Assembly: GCA_963791885.1 (NCBI GenBank)
Contig: CAWBUL010000006.1
Coordinates: 2,356,001-2,420,000, forward strand
DNA from: CAVSUZ01 sp963791885
GTDB taxonomy: Bacteria > Pseudomonadota > Alphaproteobacteria > Acetobacterales > Acetobacteraceae
Length of the DNA stretch: 64,000 nucleotides
Direction: 5' to 3'
Shown: positions 27,728 to 36,866 of the stretch, piece by piece
How positions within the stretch are numbered: the stretch's first letter is position 1
Layout of the letters: every line of letters starts with the position of its first letter
Program-made: the position numbers and the translations under genes
The notes under the pieces: model-generated
Told to the model about the DNA's origin: nothing
Database searches by the model: none
Seen by the model: only the letters and a program-made list of their open reading frames with translations

Positions 27728-29022
27728 GCGGGTTTCTCCAGGTCGGGAATGGGTTCGATAGGTCCCATCAGCAGGGTGTAGAAGCAGACTCCGGCGACCA
27801 GGACGGCCGCGGCGACGATGAAGGCCCCGCTGAAGGAGCCGGATATTTTAACGATGTAGCCGGTGAGGATGGCGGACACCGAACCAACCGCGGCGTTCAT
27901 CGTGTTCATGATGGCACCGATGGTGCCGCTGCCACCGCGCGGTGCGACCAGCGACGGGAAGGACCAGCCGACGGATGATGCACTGGTCAACATGCTGACC
28001 GATATGGTCATCCACACCAATACCCAGACGATGCTGGTGGTGAAGGCAGCGCCCAGGATGGCCAGTCCGCCAAGCAGACAGGCCACGATCGCAGCTTTTC
28101 GGACGATCGTCTCGTCATGGCCGCGTTTCACCAGCCAATCCACCAGCCAACCGGCGATCAGGAATTGCGCAACAGTGGCGACGAACCAGGGAAGCACGGT
28201 GAAGCTCGCGGATTTCAGCAGCGAGACGTTCATGGTCTGAACGAAATAGGTCGGCAGCCATGATGCGAAGAGAGAATTGGAATAGCCGTAGCAGGCGAAG
28301 CCGAGCGTCAATCCCCAGACTTTCCGTTGCCGCAGGAGATAGAGCAGCATACGGATACTACCATGCGATGACGGTCCCTCCGGCACGGCTCCGCCGGACG
28401 TGATGTATTCGTATTCAAGCGGCGTCAGCTTTGTATCTTCGCTGGGCTCGCGGTAGCGCACCCAGAAAACAATCAAAAAGATGAAACTCAACAGGGAGGT
28501 CATCCAGAATGCACCGCGCCATCCGAAGGTGACGAGTGTGATCGCCACCAGTGGCACGCCGACGACCTGGGAGAACTTGGCCATGCCGTCGAACATGGCG
28601 GTTGCGGTGCTGCGCTCCGATCGGGGGAACCAATGGCCGACCGCTTTCGAGTTCAGCGGGAAGCTCGGCGCTTCGGCTGCGCCAAGCAATAGCCGCGCGA
28701 TTATGATACCGCCATAGCCGCCAGCCATCGCGGTGATGGCGGAGGCGAGGCCCCACAGAAAGATGCCGATCCGTCCGACGCGGGTCACGCCGAAGCGGTC
28801 CAGAATCATGCCGGATGGAATTTGCAGCACGGCGTAGGACCAGCTGAAGGCGCTGAACAACACGCCGAGCGTCAGCGCATCAAGATGCAGTTCCGCCTTC
28901 AGCGGCGGCCCGGCGACCGACAGCGCCAGCCGGTCGAAATAGTTGAACAGCACGCTCGCGCCGAGCAGAACAGCGATACCCCATCGCCGGCGCGGAACCG
29001 CGCGATTGACCGGCCCATGCAT
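27724..29022 (-). CDS. MFS transporter of the anion:cation symporter type (sugar acid uptake)
   Basis: 432 residues with about 12 membrane helices. The N-terminal LLGASVLFNYFDRLALSVAGPPL and the motif ILDRFGVTRVGRIGIFLWGLAS resemble the ACS family that carries galactonate, glucarate and related acids. Its stop overlaps the ATG of the galactonate-dehydratase-like gene. It likely imports the substrate of that enzyme. It follows the ferritin-like gene by 63 bases. Confidence 0.85.
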   Translation of the reverse strand: MHGPVNRAVPRRRWGIAVLLGASVLFNYFDRLALSVAGPPLKAELHLDALTLGVLFSAFSWSYAVLQIPSGMILDRFGVTRVGRIGIFLWGLASAITAMAGGYGGIIIARLLLGAAEAPSFPLNSKAVGHWFPRSERSTATAMFDGMAKFSQVVGVPLVAITLVTFGWRGAFWMTSLLSFIFLIVFWVRYREPSEDTKLTPLEYEYITSGGAVPEGPSSHGSIRMLLYLLRQRKVWGLTLGFACYGYSNSLFASWLPTYFVQTMNVSLLKSASFTVLPWFVATVAQFLIAGWLVDWLVKRGHDETIVRKAAIVACLLGGLAILGAAFTTSIVWVLVWMTISVSMLTSASSVGWSFPSLVAPRGGSGTIGAIMNTMNAAVGSVSAILTGYIVKISGSFSGAFIVAAAVLVAGVCFYTLLMGPIEPIPDLEKPA

Positions 29023-29085
29023 GACGTTTCCCCGCTTTGCCCCGAACGGTAGGCCGGGGCAGCGGGGTGGGCAAGACGCGGGCGG

Positions 29086-29655
29086 TTACTCCTTCAGCAT
29101 CGGGCGACCTTCATGCGCAACGAGAAGATCGTGCATGTCGTTGGCATGTTCTTCTTCCTTGAGAAGGATACCTTCGAGCATGACGCGCGTGGCCGGGTCG
29201 CGGTCGCCGAAGAAGCGGATAAGTTCGCGATAGTGATCCACCGCAATGCGCTCGGCGATCAGGTTCTCCTTGATCATATCGACAAGATTTTCGCCTTCGG
29301 CATATTGTGAGGCGGACCGCGTGGCGAGGCCTTCCGGATTGAAGTTGGGTTTGCCGCCAAGCTGATTGATGCGTTCGGCGACTTGCATCATGTGCTGTTG
29401 TTCTTCCGCGGCATGTTCGGTGAATTCTTCCTTGACGCTGTCGCTGGCGATGCCGGTCGCGGCCACAGCATGCATGGTATAGCGCAGGACGCAGACGATC
29501 TCGGTCGCCAGCACCGACTGCAGGATATCGATGGTCTGCTGTACGTCGCCGCCATAGGTTTCAGTGACGGCCCCTTTCTCCAGATGCTGACGGGCACGTT
29601 CGCGCAGTGTCTTAACGTCGGTCAGGAACGGCTGGGATTGTGCGGGCTTACTCAT
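29086..29655 (-). CDS. Ferritin-like (bacterioferritin/Dps-type) protein
   Basis: 189-residue four-helix-bundle protein. The first helix has LATEIVCVLRYTMH; the next has HAAEEQQHMMQVAERI with an E-x-x-H type di-iron motif; a later helix has LIAERIAVDHYRELI and another ILLKEEEHANDMHDLL. These are di-iron carboxylate ligand patterns. It probably stores iron or removes peroxide. It lies 24 bases after egtD on the same strand, so it may be part of an oxidative-stress operon with ergothioneine synthesis. Confidence 0.82.
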   Translation of the reverse strand: MSKPAQSQPFLTDVKTLRERARQHLEKGAVTETYGGDVQQTIDILQSVLATEIVCVLRYTMHAVAATGIASDSVKEEFTEHAAEEQQHMMQVAERINQLGGKPNFNPEGLATRSASQYAEGENLVDMIKENLIAERIAVDHYRELIRFFGDRDPATRVMLEGILLKEEEHANDMHDLLVAHEGRPMLKE

Positions 29656-29679
29656 GGACGCTCTCCGCTTTCGAGGTGA

Positions 29680-30645
29680 TCAAGAATTAGCGCATAGAAG
29701 ATGGATCGAAAACAGGTGCTCGGGATCGGTCCAACAGGTTACCACATGCCATCCGGCGGCATTCGCCAGGCGTGCGAAACCTGTTTGAGTGTATTTATAG
29801 CTATTCTCCGTATGGATCGTTTCACCGCGCGCGAACCGAATATGCCGCCCGGCCACGCGCACCGTCTGATCCCGTTCGCTCACCAGATGCATTTCTATCC
29901 GGCCTAGCCCGTCGTTCCAGATGGCACGGTGGGCAAACTGGGTGGGATCGAAAGTTGCGTCCCCCTCCCGGTTCAGGCGGACCAGGAGGTTGCGGTTGAA
30001 AGCGGCGGTGATGCCCGCTGAATCGTCGTACGCGGCGATCAGCCGGGCCGGGTCCTTGCACAAATCGGCACCGACAAGGAAGAACGAGTTCCCACCGAGC
30101 GTGGTGCGTGCCTGGGCCAGGAAGCGGCGTGCTGCGTCGGGATCGAGATTGCCAATGGTTGAACCGGGGAAGAAGCCGAACGGGCGCAGATCGTTTACCG
30201 CGCGCGGCAGAGCCAACGGCCGGGTGAAGTCGGCGATCACGGGATAAACCTGCGGCAAGCCCGCGAGGCGCAATCGCGGCGTCATGGCGTCGATCGAATC
30301 TGCGGCGATGTCCACCGGCACATAGGCCGCGAAAACCGCCCGGTTGCCCTGATCACGCAGCGCCAGCAACATTCGCGCCTTCGCCTCGTCCGACGCGCCG
30401 TACTCAACCAGCACGGCAGGCGGGCGAACGACCGAGACGAGATCGGCGGCCACGTGGGGGAGAAGCGCCATTTCCGTGCGCGTCAGATAATACTCTGGCA
30501 GGCGTGTGATCTGATAGAACAGGTCACAACCCACCGGATCATAGAATAGTTGCGGCGGCAATGTCTTTGGTGAGCGCGTCAAACCATCCAGCGCCATGCG
30601 GACGACCTCACTGTCCGCTGCCAGAAGCAGGCTGTCGTCAGGCAT
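29680..30645 (-). CDS. egtD: L-histidine N-alpha-methyltransferase EgtD
   Basis: 321-residue SAM-dependent enzyme that trimethylates histidine to hercynine, the first step of ergothioneine synthesis. Typical segments are LPPQLFYDPVGCDLFYQITRLPEYYLTR (split here between LPPQLFYDPVG and LPEYYLTRTE), LVEYGASDEAKARMLL, the FFPGSTIGNLDP motif near 155-166, and IHTENSYKYT near the end. egtB precedes it by 20 bases on the same strand. Confidence 0.94.
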   Translation of the reverse strand: MPDDSLLLAADSEVVRMALDGLTRSPKTLPPQLFYDPVGCDLFYQITRLPEYYLTRTEMALLPHVAADLVSVVRPPAVLVEYGASDEAKARMLLALRDQGNRAVFAAYVPVDIAADSIDAMTPRLRLAGLPQVYPVIADFTRPLALPRAVNDLRPFGFFPGSTIGNLDPDAARRFLAQARTTLGGNSFFLVGADLCKDPARLIAAYDDSAGITAAFNRNLLVRLNREGDATFDPTQFAHRAIWNDGLGRIEMHLVSERDQTVRVAGRHIRFARGETIHTENSYKYTQTGFARLANAAGWHVVTCWTDPEHLFSIHLLCANS

Positions 30646-30665
30646 ACGCGATGTCTCCTATGGGG

Positions 30666-31856
30666 TCAGATGTCGCGGGCGAGGCGCACGCCGGAGAACT
30701 GCCAGCGCTTTTCCGGGTGGAAGAAGTTGCGATAGCTCGGTCGTGTGTGACCGTCAGGCGTGGCAACGGAGCCGCCGCGTAGCACCATCTGGCCGATCAT
30801 GAACTTGCCATTGTATTCGCCGACGGCGCCTTCTACCGGGTGGAAGCCGGGGTAGGGAAGATAGGCGCTGTTGGTCCATTGCCAGGCCCGGCCGATCATG
30901 TGGTGCAGCCGCCTGTCGGAGGATGCCACTTCCCATTCGGCTTCGGTCGGCAGGCGTGCGCCGGCCCAACGGGCGAAGGCGTCAGCCTCATACCAGCTGA
31001 TGTGGCGAACCGGCGCGTCAGGTTCGAGCGGCGCGAGGCCGCCCGGCCCCGTCTGCCACCAGCCGTCATCGCGGTCCCGCCAATAGAGCGGCGCCGACCA
31101 GCCGTCCTGCTGCACCCGCGCCCAGCCATCCGACATCCAGAGCAACGGGTTGCGGTAGCCACCATCCTGCATAAACCCCAGCCAGTCGCGGTTTCGCACC
31201 GGGCTGATGGCGAGGGAGTAGGGCGCGAGGTAGGTGCGATGGCGCGGTCCCTCATTATCGAAGGCGAAGCTGCGCGCGTTATGGCCGATATCAGCAAGGC
31301 CGCCGTCGAAGCTGACGAACCCCTGGTCCGGATCGGAGGGTGCGTCCTCCCAGCCTGGCAGCAGCGCCGGATAGAGCGGCGACTGAGCGAAGGCGTGCAG
31401 CATGTCGGTGACCAGCAGCTCCTGATGCTGCTGTTCGTGATTGAGGCCGAGTTCGATCAGCGGCGCGGCCTCGGGCGGCAGATCGCGCAGCAACCGTGCC
31501 AATCCGGCATCAACAGCGGCGCGAAAGGCGCCCACCACGTCGGCACTGGGCCGGGTGAGCAGGCCACGCATGGGGCGGGGATGCCGGGCGCCGACCGTCT
31601 CGTAGTAGGAATTGAACAGGAAGCGGGAATCCGGGTCAAACACCTGATATCCGGGAAGGAAGGGCGTGAGGACGAATTCCTCAAAAAACCAAGTCGTATG
31701 GGCGCGATGCCACTTCGCCGGGCTGGCGTCGGGCATGGATTGGACACACTGGTCCTCTGCCGTCAGCGCGGCAGCCAAATGCTCCGTATGATCGCGGATA
31801 GTGCGACATCGGGTGGCCGGGTCAAGCGCTGCCAAGGCCAGGCCGGCATCGTCCAT
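30666..31856 (-). CDS. egtB: Ergothioneine biosynthesis sulfoxide synthase EgtB
   Basis: 396 residues. The N-terminal DinB-like domain holds the iron-binding histidines: WHRAHTTWFFEE at about 49-60 and NHEQQHQE at 139-146. A C-terminal formylglycine-generating-enzyme-type domain follows (ISWYEADAFARWAGARLPTEAEWE and LRGGSVATPDG). The enzyme joins hercynine to cysteine or gamma-glutamylcysteine with oxygen. egtC and egtE are not nearby, which is common outside actinobacteria. It leads the operon egtB-egtD-ferritin. Confidence 0.93.
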   Translation of the reverse strand: MDDAGLALAALDPATRCRTIRDHTEHLAAALTAEDQCVQSMPDASPAKWHRAHTTWFFEEFVLTPFLPGYQVFDPDSRFLFNSYYETVGARHPRPMRGLLTRPSADVVGAFRAAVDAGLARLLRDLPPEAAPLIELGLNHEQQHQELLVTDMLHAFAQSPLYPALLPGWEDAPSDPDQGFVSFDGGLADIGHNARSFAFDNEGPRHRTYLAPYSLAISPVRNRDWLGFMQDGGYRNPLLWMSDGWARVQQDGWSAPLYWRDRDDGWWQTGPGGLAPLEPDAPVRHISWYEADAFARWAGARLPTEAEWEVASSDRRLHHMIGRAWQWTNSAYLPYPGFHPVEGAVGEYNGKFMIGQMVLRGGSVATPDGHTRPSYRNFFHPEKRWQFSGVRLARDI

Positions 31857-31932
31857 GAACGTTCTCCCGATCGCACGGCTGCTAGTTTAGGGCGTCCCCG
31901 GCCAGTAACAGGCCGCTCCCGGAATTGTCATC

Positions 31933-33828
31933 ATGAACCACCCCTTTGTCTTGGGCGTCATCGGCCACGTGGACCACGGCAAGACGGCTCTGGTCCGAGC
32001 GCTGACGGGGATGGAAACAGACCGGCTTCCGGAGGAGAAGCGGCGGGGGATCTCCATCGCCTTGGGTTTCGCTCATCTGAGCGTCGCCGGGACGGTGGTG
32101 GACCTGATCGACATGCCCGGCCACGAACGCTTCGTGCGCACCATGATCGGCGGTGCCACGGGGATCGACGCCGCGCTGCTGGTCGTGGCGGCGAATGAGG
32201 GCGTTATGCCGCAGACAGTGGAGCATGTGGAAATCGCCGGGATGCTAGGGCTGAGGCGAGCGCTGGTGGTTGTAACAAAGGCCGACCTGGCGGACGAGAC
32301 GGAAGCCGAGCTGGCCGGGGCTGAGGCGGCAGAGTTGGCCGCGCGCTGCGGTCTTACGTCAATAGAGCCAATCCTAACCTCGATGACGGACGGGCGCGGC
32401 ATCGAAGCAGTGAAACAGGCCATCGGGGCCCTGGCGCAGCAGGGCCGCGCGGGGGTGTCGGACGACGGCTTCTTCTATCTTCCGGTTGATAGGGCGTTCA
32501 GCGTCGCCGGGCACGGGACGGTGGTGACTGGCACGCTGCGGCGGGGCCGGATCACCACGGGCGAGCACGTTCTGCTGCTGCCCGGAGGCAGGGAGACGCG
32601 CGTCCGCCGGTTGCAGGTCCGCGGCGCGACGGTAGAGGTCGCCGATCCGGGACGGCGGGTCGCTGTCAATCTGCGAGATCTTGCTGCTGGCGACGTCACC
32701 CATGGAGTAGCCCTGGTGTCCCCCGGGCTGCTGGAGCCATCGGCTTGGTTGTCGGTACGGCTGCGAGCCGCGCCCAGCGCTCCGCCATTGCGCAATGGCC
32801 AGCGGTTACGGCTGCTTTACGGGACGGCGGAGACCGACGTCGTGCTGCGATTGCTCGATCGCGACGGACTGGAGCCGGGGGACGCCTGTTTCGCCCAGTT
32901 TCGCTGTGCCCAGCGAATTGTGGTGCCGGTGCGGGAGCATGTGGTGCTGCGGACCATGGCACCGCTGCGGAGCGTCGCCGGCGGGGTGGTGATCGAGGCT
33001 GCACCACGGCGGCAGCGCCGCCACATCGCGGCTGTGCTGGAGCGACTGGAGAGGCTAGCGAACTCCAGCCCGAAGGAGATCATCACCTGCATGCTGGATA
33101 CAGGCAGCGTGCGGGTCCTCGACGCTGCCAGGCTCGCGGGTGTTTCGGTTGGGATGGCCGAGACTACGTTGCGGGAAGCAGGTGCGACATTGTCCGGGGG
33201 CTTTGCCGCGCGGCCGGATGCGCTGGAGCGCCTCGCCGGCAGGATCATGAAGCTCGTGTCGGAGCAGCCCGGCGGCCTGCCGACCACGGCATTGCGCGCT
33301 GCACTGGGCCGGCTGGCTCCGCCCCTGGCTGATCTGGTCATGACGCACCTGGGCACGCGGGGCGCTGTGCTGCGCGACGGGCGGTTACGCCTGCGGCAGG
33401 TGGAGCAGACGAGTCTTGAAAGCGCGGCGAGGGAGATTGCGGAACAGTTCCGCCGGGCCGGATTGATGCCACCGTTACCATCTCAGGTTGCAATCGACCG
33501 AAGAGCGTGCGAGGCGCTGGTGCGAGCCGGCATGCTCGTACGGACCCATGATCGTGCGCAAAAGCGCGACATTCTGTTTCACCGGGACGCGATCGATTTG
33601 GCGCGGACGCGGCTGAAGATGGTTCTGGCGGAAGGCGGCCTGACGGTTTCGGAGATCGGTACGGCGCTCGGAATATCGCGCAAGTACAGCGTCCCTTTAC
33701 TGGAGTATCTGGATGCCGTTCATTTCACCCGCCGTGAGGGCGATGTGCGTCGTCTGCGCGGGATCGAACCCGATCGTCAGATCGTGGCGCCTGGCCCGTC
33801 TGTGAGAATGAAAGGACAAATATCATGA
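31933..33828 (+). CDS. selB: Selenocysteine-specific elongation factor SelB
   Basis: 631-residue translation GTPase that brings selenocysteyl-tRNA to UGA codons with a SECIS hairpin. The GTPase domain shows GHVDHGKT at 11-18, DMPGHE near 66 and TKAD near 120. The EF-Tu-like domains 2-3 follow. The C-terminal winged-helix repeats end with the SelB signature GISRKYSVPLLEYLD near 595. selA, selC and selD are not within the window, and no obvious selenoprotein gene is present. Its stop overlaps the ATG of a small secreted protein gene (ATGA). Confidence 0.94.
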   Translation: MNHPFVLGVIGHVDHGKTALVRALTGMETDRLPEEKRRGISIALGFAHLSVAGTVVDLIDMPGHERFVRTMIGGATGIDAALLVVAANEGVMPQTVEHVEIAGMLGLRRALVVVTKADLADETEAELAGAEAAELAARCGLTSIEPILTSMTDGRGIEAVKQAIGALAQQGRAGVSDDGFFYLPVDRAFSVAGHGTVVTGTLRRGRITTGEHVLLLPGGRETRVRRLQVRGATVEVADPGRRVAVNLRDLAAGDVTHGVALVSPGLLEPSAWLSVRLRAAPSAPPLRNGQRLRLLYGTAETDVVLRLLDRDGLEPGDACFAQFRCAQRIVVPVREHVVLRTMAPLRSVAGGVVIEAAPRRQRRHIAAVLERLERLANSSPKEIITCMLDTGSVRVLDAARLAGVSVGMAETTLREAGATLSGGFAARPDALERLAGRIMKLVSEQPGGLPTTALRAALGRLAPPLADLVMTHLGTRGAVLRDGRLRLRQVEQTSLESAAREIAEQFRRAGLMPPLPSQVAIDRRACEALVRAGMLVRTHDRAQKRDILFHRDAIDLARTRLKMVLAEGGLTVSEIGTALGISRKYSVPLLEYLDAVHFTRREGDVRRLRGIEPDRQIVAPGPSVRMKGQIS

Positions 33829-34175
33829 AGATCGTAACCACACTCTCAGTGCTCGCCCTGCTCCTGGGAGCCGGCGTGGCGCACGCTGCTAAAACCCCCA
33901 CTGCGGCTGCGACCAGCGCCCCGGTGAGTAGCTCGGGTGCGACCACCCATATGGCTGCCGGTCAGTTCAGCACTGAAGCGGCGGCGAAGGACAGCTGCGG
34001 GAGCAGCCCGGTGGTGTGGGTCAACAAGTCAAGCAAGGTGATCCACCCGTCCGGTGACAAGTACTTCGGAAAGACCAAGAGCGGCGCGTATATGTGCCAG
34101 AGCACGGCACAGCAGGCAGGGTATCATATGCCTGGGCCGTCAAAGGCCACGAAGCCGACTGCGAAGAAGAGCTAA
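33825..34175 (+). CDS. Small secreted protein of unknown function, coupled to selB
   Basis: 116 residues. A signal peptide (MKIVTTLSVLALLLGAGVAHA) is followed by an Ala/Thr/Ser-rich linker. A compact region with two Cys follows (CGSSPVVWVNKSSKVIHPSG, then YFGKTKSGAYMC). The W-V-N...Y-F-G-x-T-K-x-G-x-Y-M pattern resembles small exported proteins found in alphaproteobacteria whose role is not known. It ends in a Lys/Pro/Thr-rich tail. ATG 33825 overlaps the selB stop. Confidence 0.72.
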   Translation: MKIVTTLSVLALLLGAGVAHAAKTPTAAATSAPVSSSGATTHMAAGQFSTEAAAKDSCGSSPVVWVNKSSKVIHPSGDKYFGKTKSGAYMCQSTAQQAGYHMPGPSKATKPTAKKS

Positions 34176-34201
34176 AAATCACTCCGAAGAAGCGCTGAGA
34201 A

Positions 34202-34924
34202 TCAGCGTATCAGCCAGGGAACCAGCACCGGCACGAGAACGGCCGTGACGATGGCATTGAGGCCCATCGCCAGACCCGCGAACGTGCCGGCCGTCTGGCC
34301 TTCCTGAAACGCGCGAGCCGTGGCGATGCCGTGGCTTGCCAGCCCCATGCCGAAGCCGCGGGCGGCCGGGTCGCGAATACGCAACGCGTTCAGCACGTAA
34401 CTTGCCAGTACCGCGCCGGCGATGCCGCCTGTGACAGTTAGAACCGCAGTCAGTGGCGGCGATCCCCCTATTTGCCTGGAAACGGCCATCGAAACGCCGG
34501 CGGTGGCTGACCGAGGAGCGAGCGAAAGCAATTCGATGCGGGACAAGCCGAACGCACGGCCCAATTCGACGACGCTGATGATAGCGCAGCTTGATCCCAC
34601 GATCAGCGCCAGCAGCAACGGGGCTGCGCGTTGCCGGATGAGCGCCAGATGGCGGAACAATGGAACACCGAGCGCCACAACAGCCGGGCCGAGGATGATG
34701 TTGATCGGCTGATTAGCGGCAAAATAATCGCCATACGAAATGCCCGTGATCGACAAGACGAAGACCACAATTCCGATCGCGACCAACGTGGGGTTCGCCA
34801 AGGGACTGCCTCGGGCCAGGCGCTGCAAGCGCACTGCCGCGGTGTAAGCAACCAGGGTCAGCGCGAGCGGAAAAACCTGCAGATGAGCAACGCTGTCCCG
34901 GACAGCCGACAGGACCTGACTCAT
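34202..34924 (-). CDS. lrgB: LrgB-family membrane protein
   Basis: 240-residue, multi-helix membrane protein of the LrgB/CidB/YohK family. The motif GGSPPLTAVLTVTGGIAGAVL and the end GMGLASHGIATARAFQEGQTAGTFAGLAMGLN (here GLASHGIATARA) are the family hallmarks. LrgAB proteins act as holin/antiholin-like modules or as organic acid (pyruvate, glycolate) transporters. ATG overlaps the lrgA stop. Confidence 0.9.
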   Translation of the reverse strand: MSQVLSAVRDSVAHLQVFPLALTLVAYTAAVRLQRLARGSPLANPTLVAIGIVVFVLSITGISYGDYFAANQPINIILGPAVVALGVPLFRHLALIRQRAAPLLLALIVGSSCAIISVVELGRAFGLSRIELLSLAPRSATAGVSMAVSRQIGGSPPLTAVLTVTGGIAGAVLASYVLNALRIRDPAARGFGMGLASHGIATARAFQEGQTAGTFAGLAMGLNAIVTAVLVPVLVPWLIR

Positions 34925-35301
34925 GATTCCTGCTCCATCCGCGCGGCGTAGAGGCTTCCGACCGCCACGATCAGTGCACCCACAGACATGGTGATTGTTG
35001 TGGAGAGAAGGACGACCAGCAGCAGTGCGGCTCCGTGCGCGGCGAGGCGCCCAGCGTCAGCCATCACGCCAACGCCGGCCGGGACAAAGAGCAGGCCGAA
35101 GTGATCGTGAAGGGTTTTGGCGGTCCGGCTGAGGTCTTCAGGAATTGAGGTCTCTGCATCGGCGCCTCGGGATTGGGCGAGCAGGAACAAGAGCAGCAGC
35201 ACCAAGCCGATCACCATGCCGGGGATCGGCAAGGAGGTTCGCGCAACAAGCAGATCCCCTCCGCACTGCAGAAGGAATAGAAGTGCGAGGGCCTTCAACA
35301 T
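34921..35301 (-). CDS. lrgA: LrgA/CidA-family holin-like membrane protein
   Basis: 126-residue protein with about four membrane helices. It starts LKALALLFLLQCGGDLL and contains the family motif PIPGMVIGLVLLLLFLL near 33, then LFVPAGVGVMADA. It pairs with lrgB by a four-base overlap. ATG 35301 is chosen because upstream sequence in frame is hydrophilic and unrelated. Confidence 0.87.
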   Translation of the reverse strand: MLKALALLFLLQCGGDLLVARTSLPIPGMVIGLVLLLLFLLAQSRGADAETSIPEDLSRTAKTLHDHFGLLFVPAGVGVMADAGRLAAHGAALLLVVLLSTTITMSVGALIVAVGSLYAARMEQES

Positions 35302-35389
35302 CGTCCGCTCCGGATCGTTTTGATCCTGCCGCGCGATCGGCGGCGCGAGCGAACGTCTCAGATCTATATGTAACGAGATATGAAGTATT

Positions 35390-36851
35390 TCAGGGGCGGG
35401 TGGGCAATCCGGCTGCGCGATCGGACAATCCGGCGGCCTTATGAACGAATTCCAGAGGCTCGTTCCAGTTGAAATTGCGCCAAACGGCCGCAAGATGCGC
35501 GTAGGGTGGCGACTGCGCGAACAGCTGGAAGGTCAGCCTGTGGCCGGCGTAATCCGAGTTCAACAAATCGCGCGCAAAGGCCAGAATCTTGCGGCGGTCC
35601 TCGGCGATCCAGTTATCGTTCACGGTGTAGTATTTGTCCATCCACGGTTTGGTTTCCGGAGCGACGAACGCGGCGTGGTCCGGCGTGACGCAGATCTGGC
35701 CCCCACAGAGTTCGCGCGCGATGTGCATCATGTGGTGAAGCTGGGAGGTAGCGAGCACCCGGCCGGTGTAAAGCAATGACTGGTTCGGCATGAGCAGCCC
35801 CGCCGGGCTCGGCTGGGCCAGCGCAATGGCCGCGGTCAGGTGTGCGTTGATGCCCTCCCGGTACACGGCGAGCTCAGCCAGCTTCTCCTGCACCGCCTGC
35901 TGCTTTTCCAGCCCGGTCTGGCGGGCGTTGAACAGCGCGGCGCCGATCAGCAGATCCGCTAGCCGCAGATTGCGCTGGACAAAGGCGAACGCGGAGTAGC
36001 GGTGTAGCGTGGCACGGATGAATGCCGCTGCCTTGGTGTGGCGATAGAACAGCACATTCTCCCACGGGATCAGCACGTCGTCGAAGACCAGCAGCGTGTC
36101 CACCTCGTCGAAGCGATTCGCGAGCGGGTAGTCCTCGATCGGGGCACGGCCGGCGAAGCCGGTGCGGCAGATGAATTTCAGATTGGGGGAGTTCAGGTCG
36201 CAGATGAACCCGACGGCGTAGTCGGAATAGGCGGCGTCACCCCAGTTGGCGATGGTGGGTTTGGTAAAGGCCTGGTTGGCGTAGGCGGCGGCGGTTTCGT
36301 ATTTCGCGCCGCGCACGATCAGTCCCGCATCCGTCTCCTTCACCACATGCAGCAGCATGTCCGGGTCCTGCTCTTGCGGCGGGCGGGAGCGATCGCCCTT
36401 CGGATCGGTGTTGGCTGAGACGTGGAACGGATCGGCATGCAGCACGCGATGGATGTGGGTCTCGATATTGCGGGCGAATTGCGGATCAACTTCGTTCAGC
36501 ACGTCGGTGCCATCATACAGCGACCACATCTCGCCCACCGTTTCGTCGCCGACACGGGTGACGATGCCGCCGATGTCGTCCATCACCGTGTCGGTGGCGC
36601 GGCGCTTGTCGTGCCAGTCCTGCTGGGTGCGGGGCAGCTTGTTGCCAATGGCGTTGCGCTCACCATCTGCGTGGTACGACATGATGTCGCGCGTCGCCGG
36701 CTCGTGCGCCATATCGTAGATACGGACGCGAATATCGACGAGTGGTTGGAACATCGGATGGCGCGTCACGTCGTTGACGCGCTCGCCATTAATGTAGACC
36801 TCCCGTCCATCGCGGATGGAGTCACGGGTACTCGCTGCCGGTGCGGATCAT
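35390..36851 (-). pseudogene. hpaB: HpaB-type flavin-dependent hydroxylase gene with a +1 frameshift near its start
   Basis: Codons from 36769 down give most of a 4-hydroxyphenylacetate 3-monooxygenase-family oxygenase (KFICRTGFAGRAP, DTLLVFDDVLIPWENV near the middle, HHMMHIARELCGGQICVTPD). The normal N-terminus is also present: ATG at 36851 reads MIRTGSEY and then meets TGA. If one C is removed from the CCC run at 36826-36828 (GGG on the + strand), the frame continues RDSIRDGREVYINGERV into the rest, giving 486 residues, the usual family length. Without that, translation could start only at GTG 36769, losing about 28 residues. It uses FADH2 from a separate reductase, not seen here. Confidence 0.75.
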
Positions 36852-36866
36852 CGCGGTCCTGGTGCT

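Noticed and set aside
33750..33800. T-arm-like string (GGGATCGAACCCGATCG) near the selB end as a possible tRNA such as selC
   Set aside because: It lies inside conserved SelB coding sequence and no matching acceptor, D or anticodon arms were found.
36820..36830. In-frame UGA in the hpaB-like gene as a selenocysteine codon, given selB in the window
   Set aside because: Reading through UGA in the same frame gives unrelated sequence. Homology resumes only in the next frame, so a base insertion explains it, not recoding.
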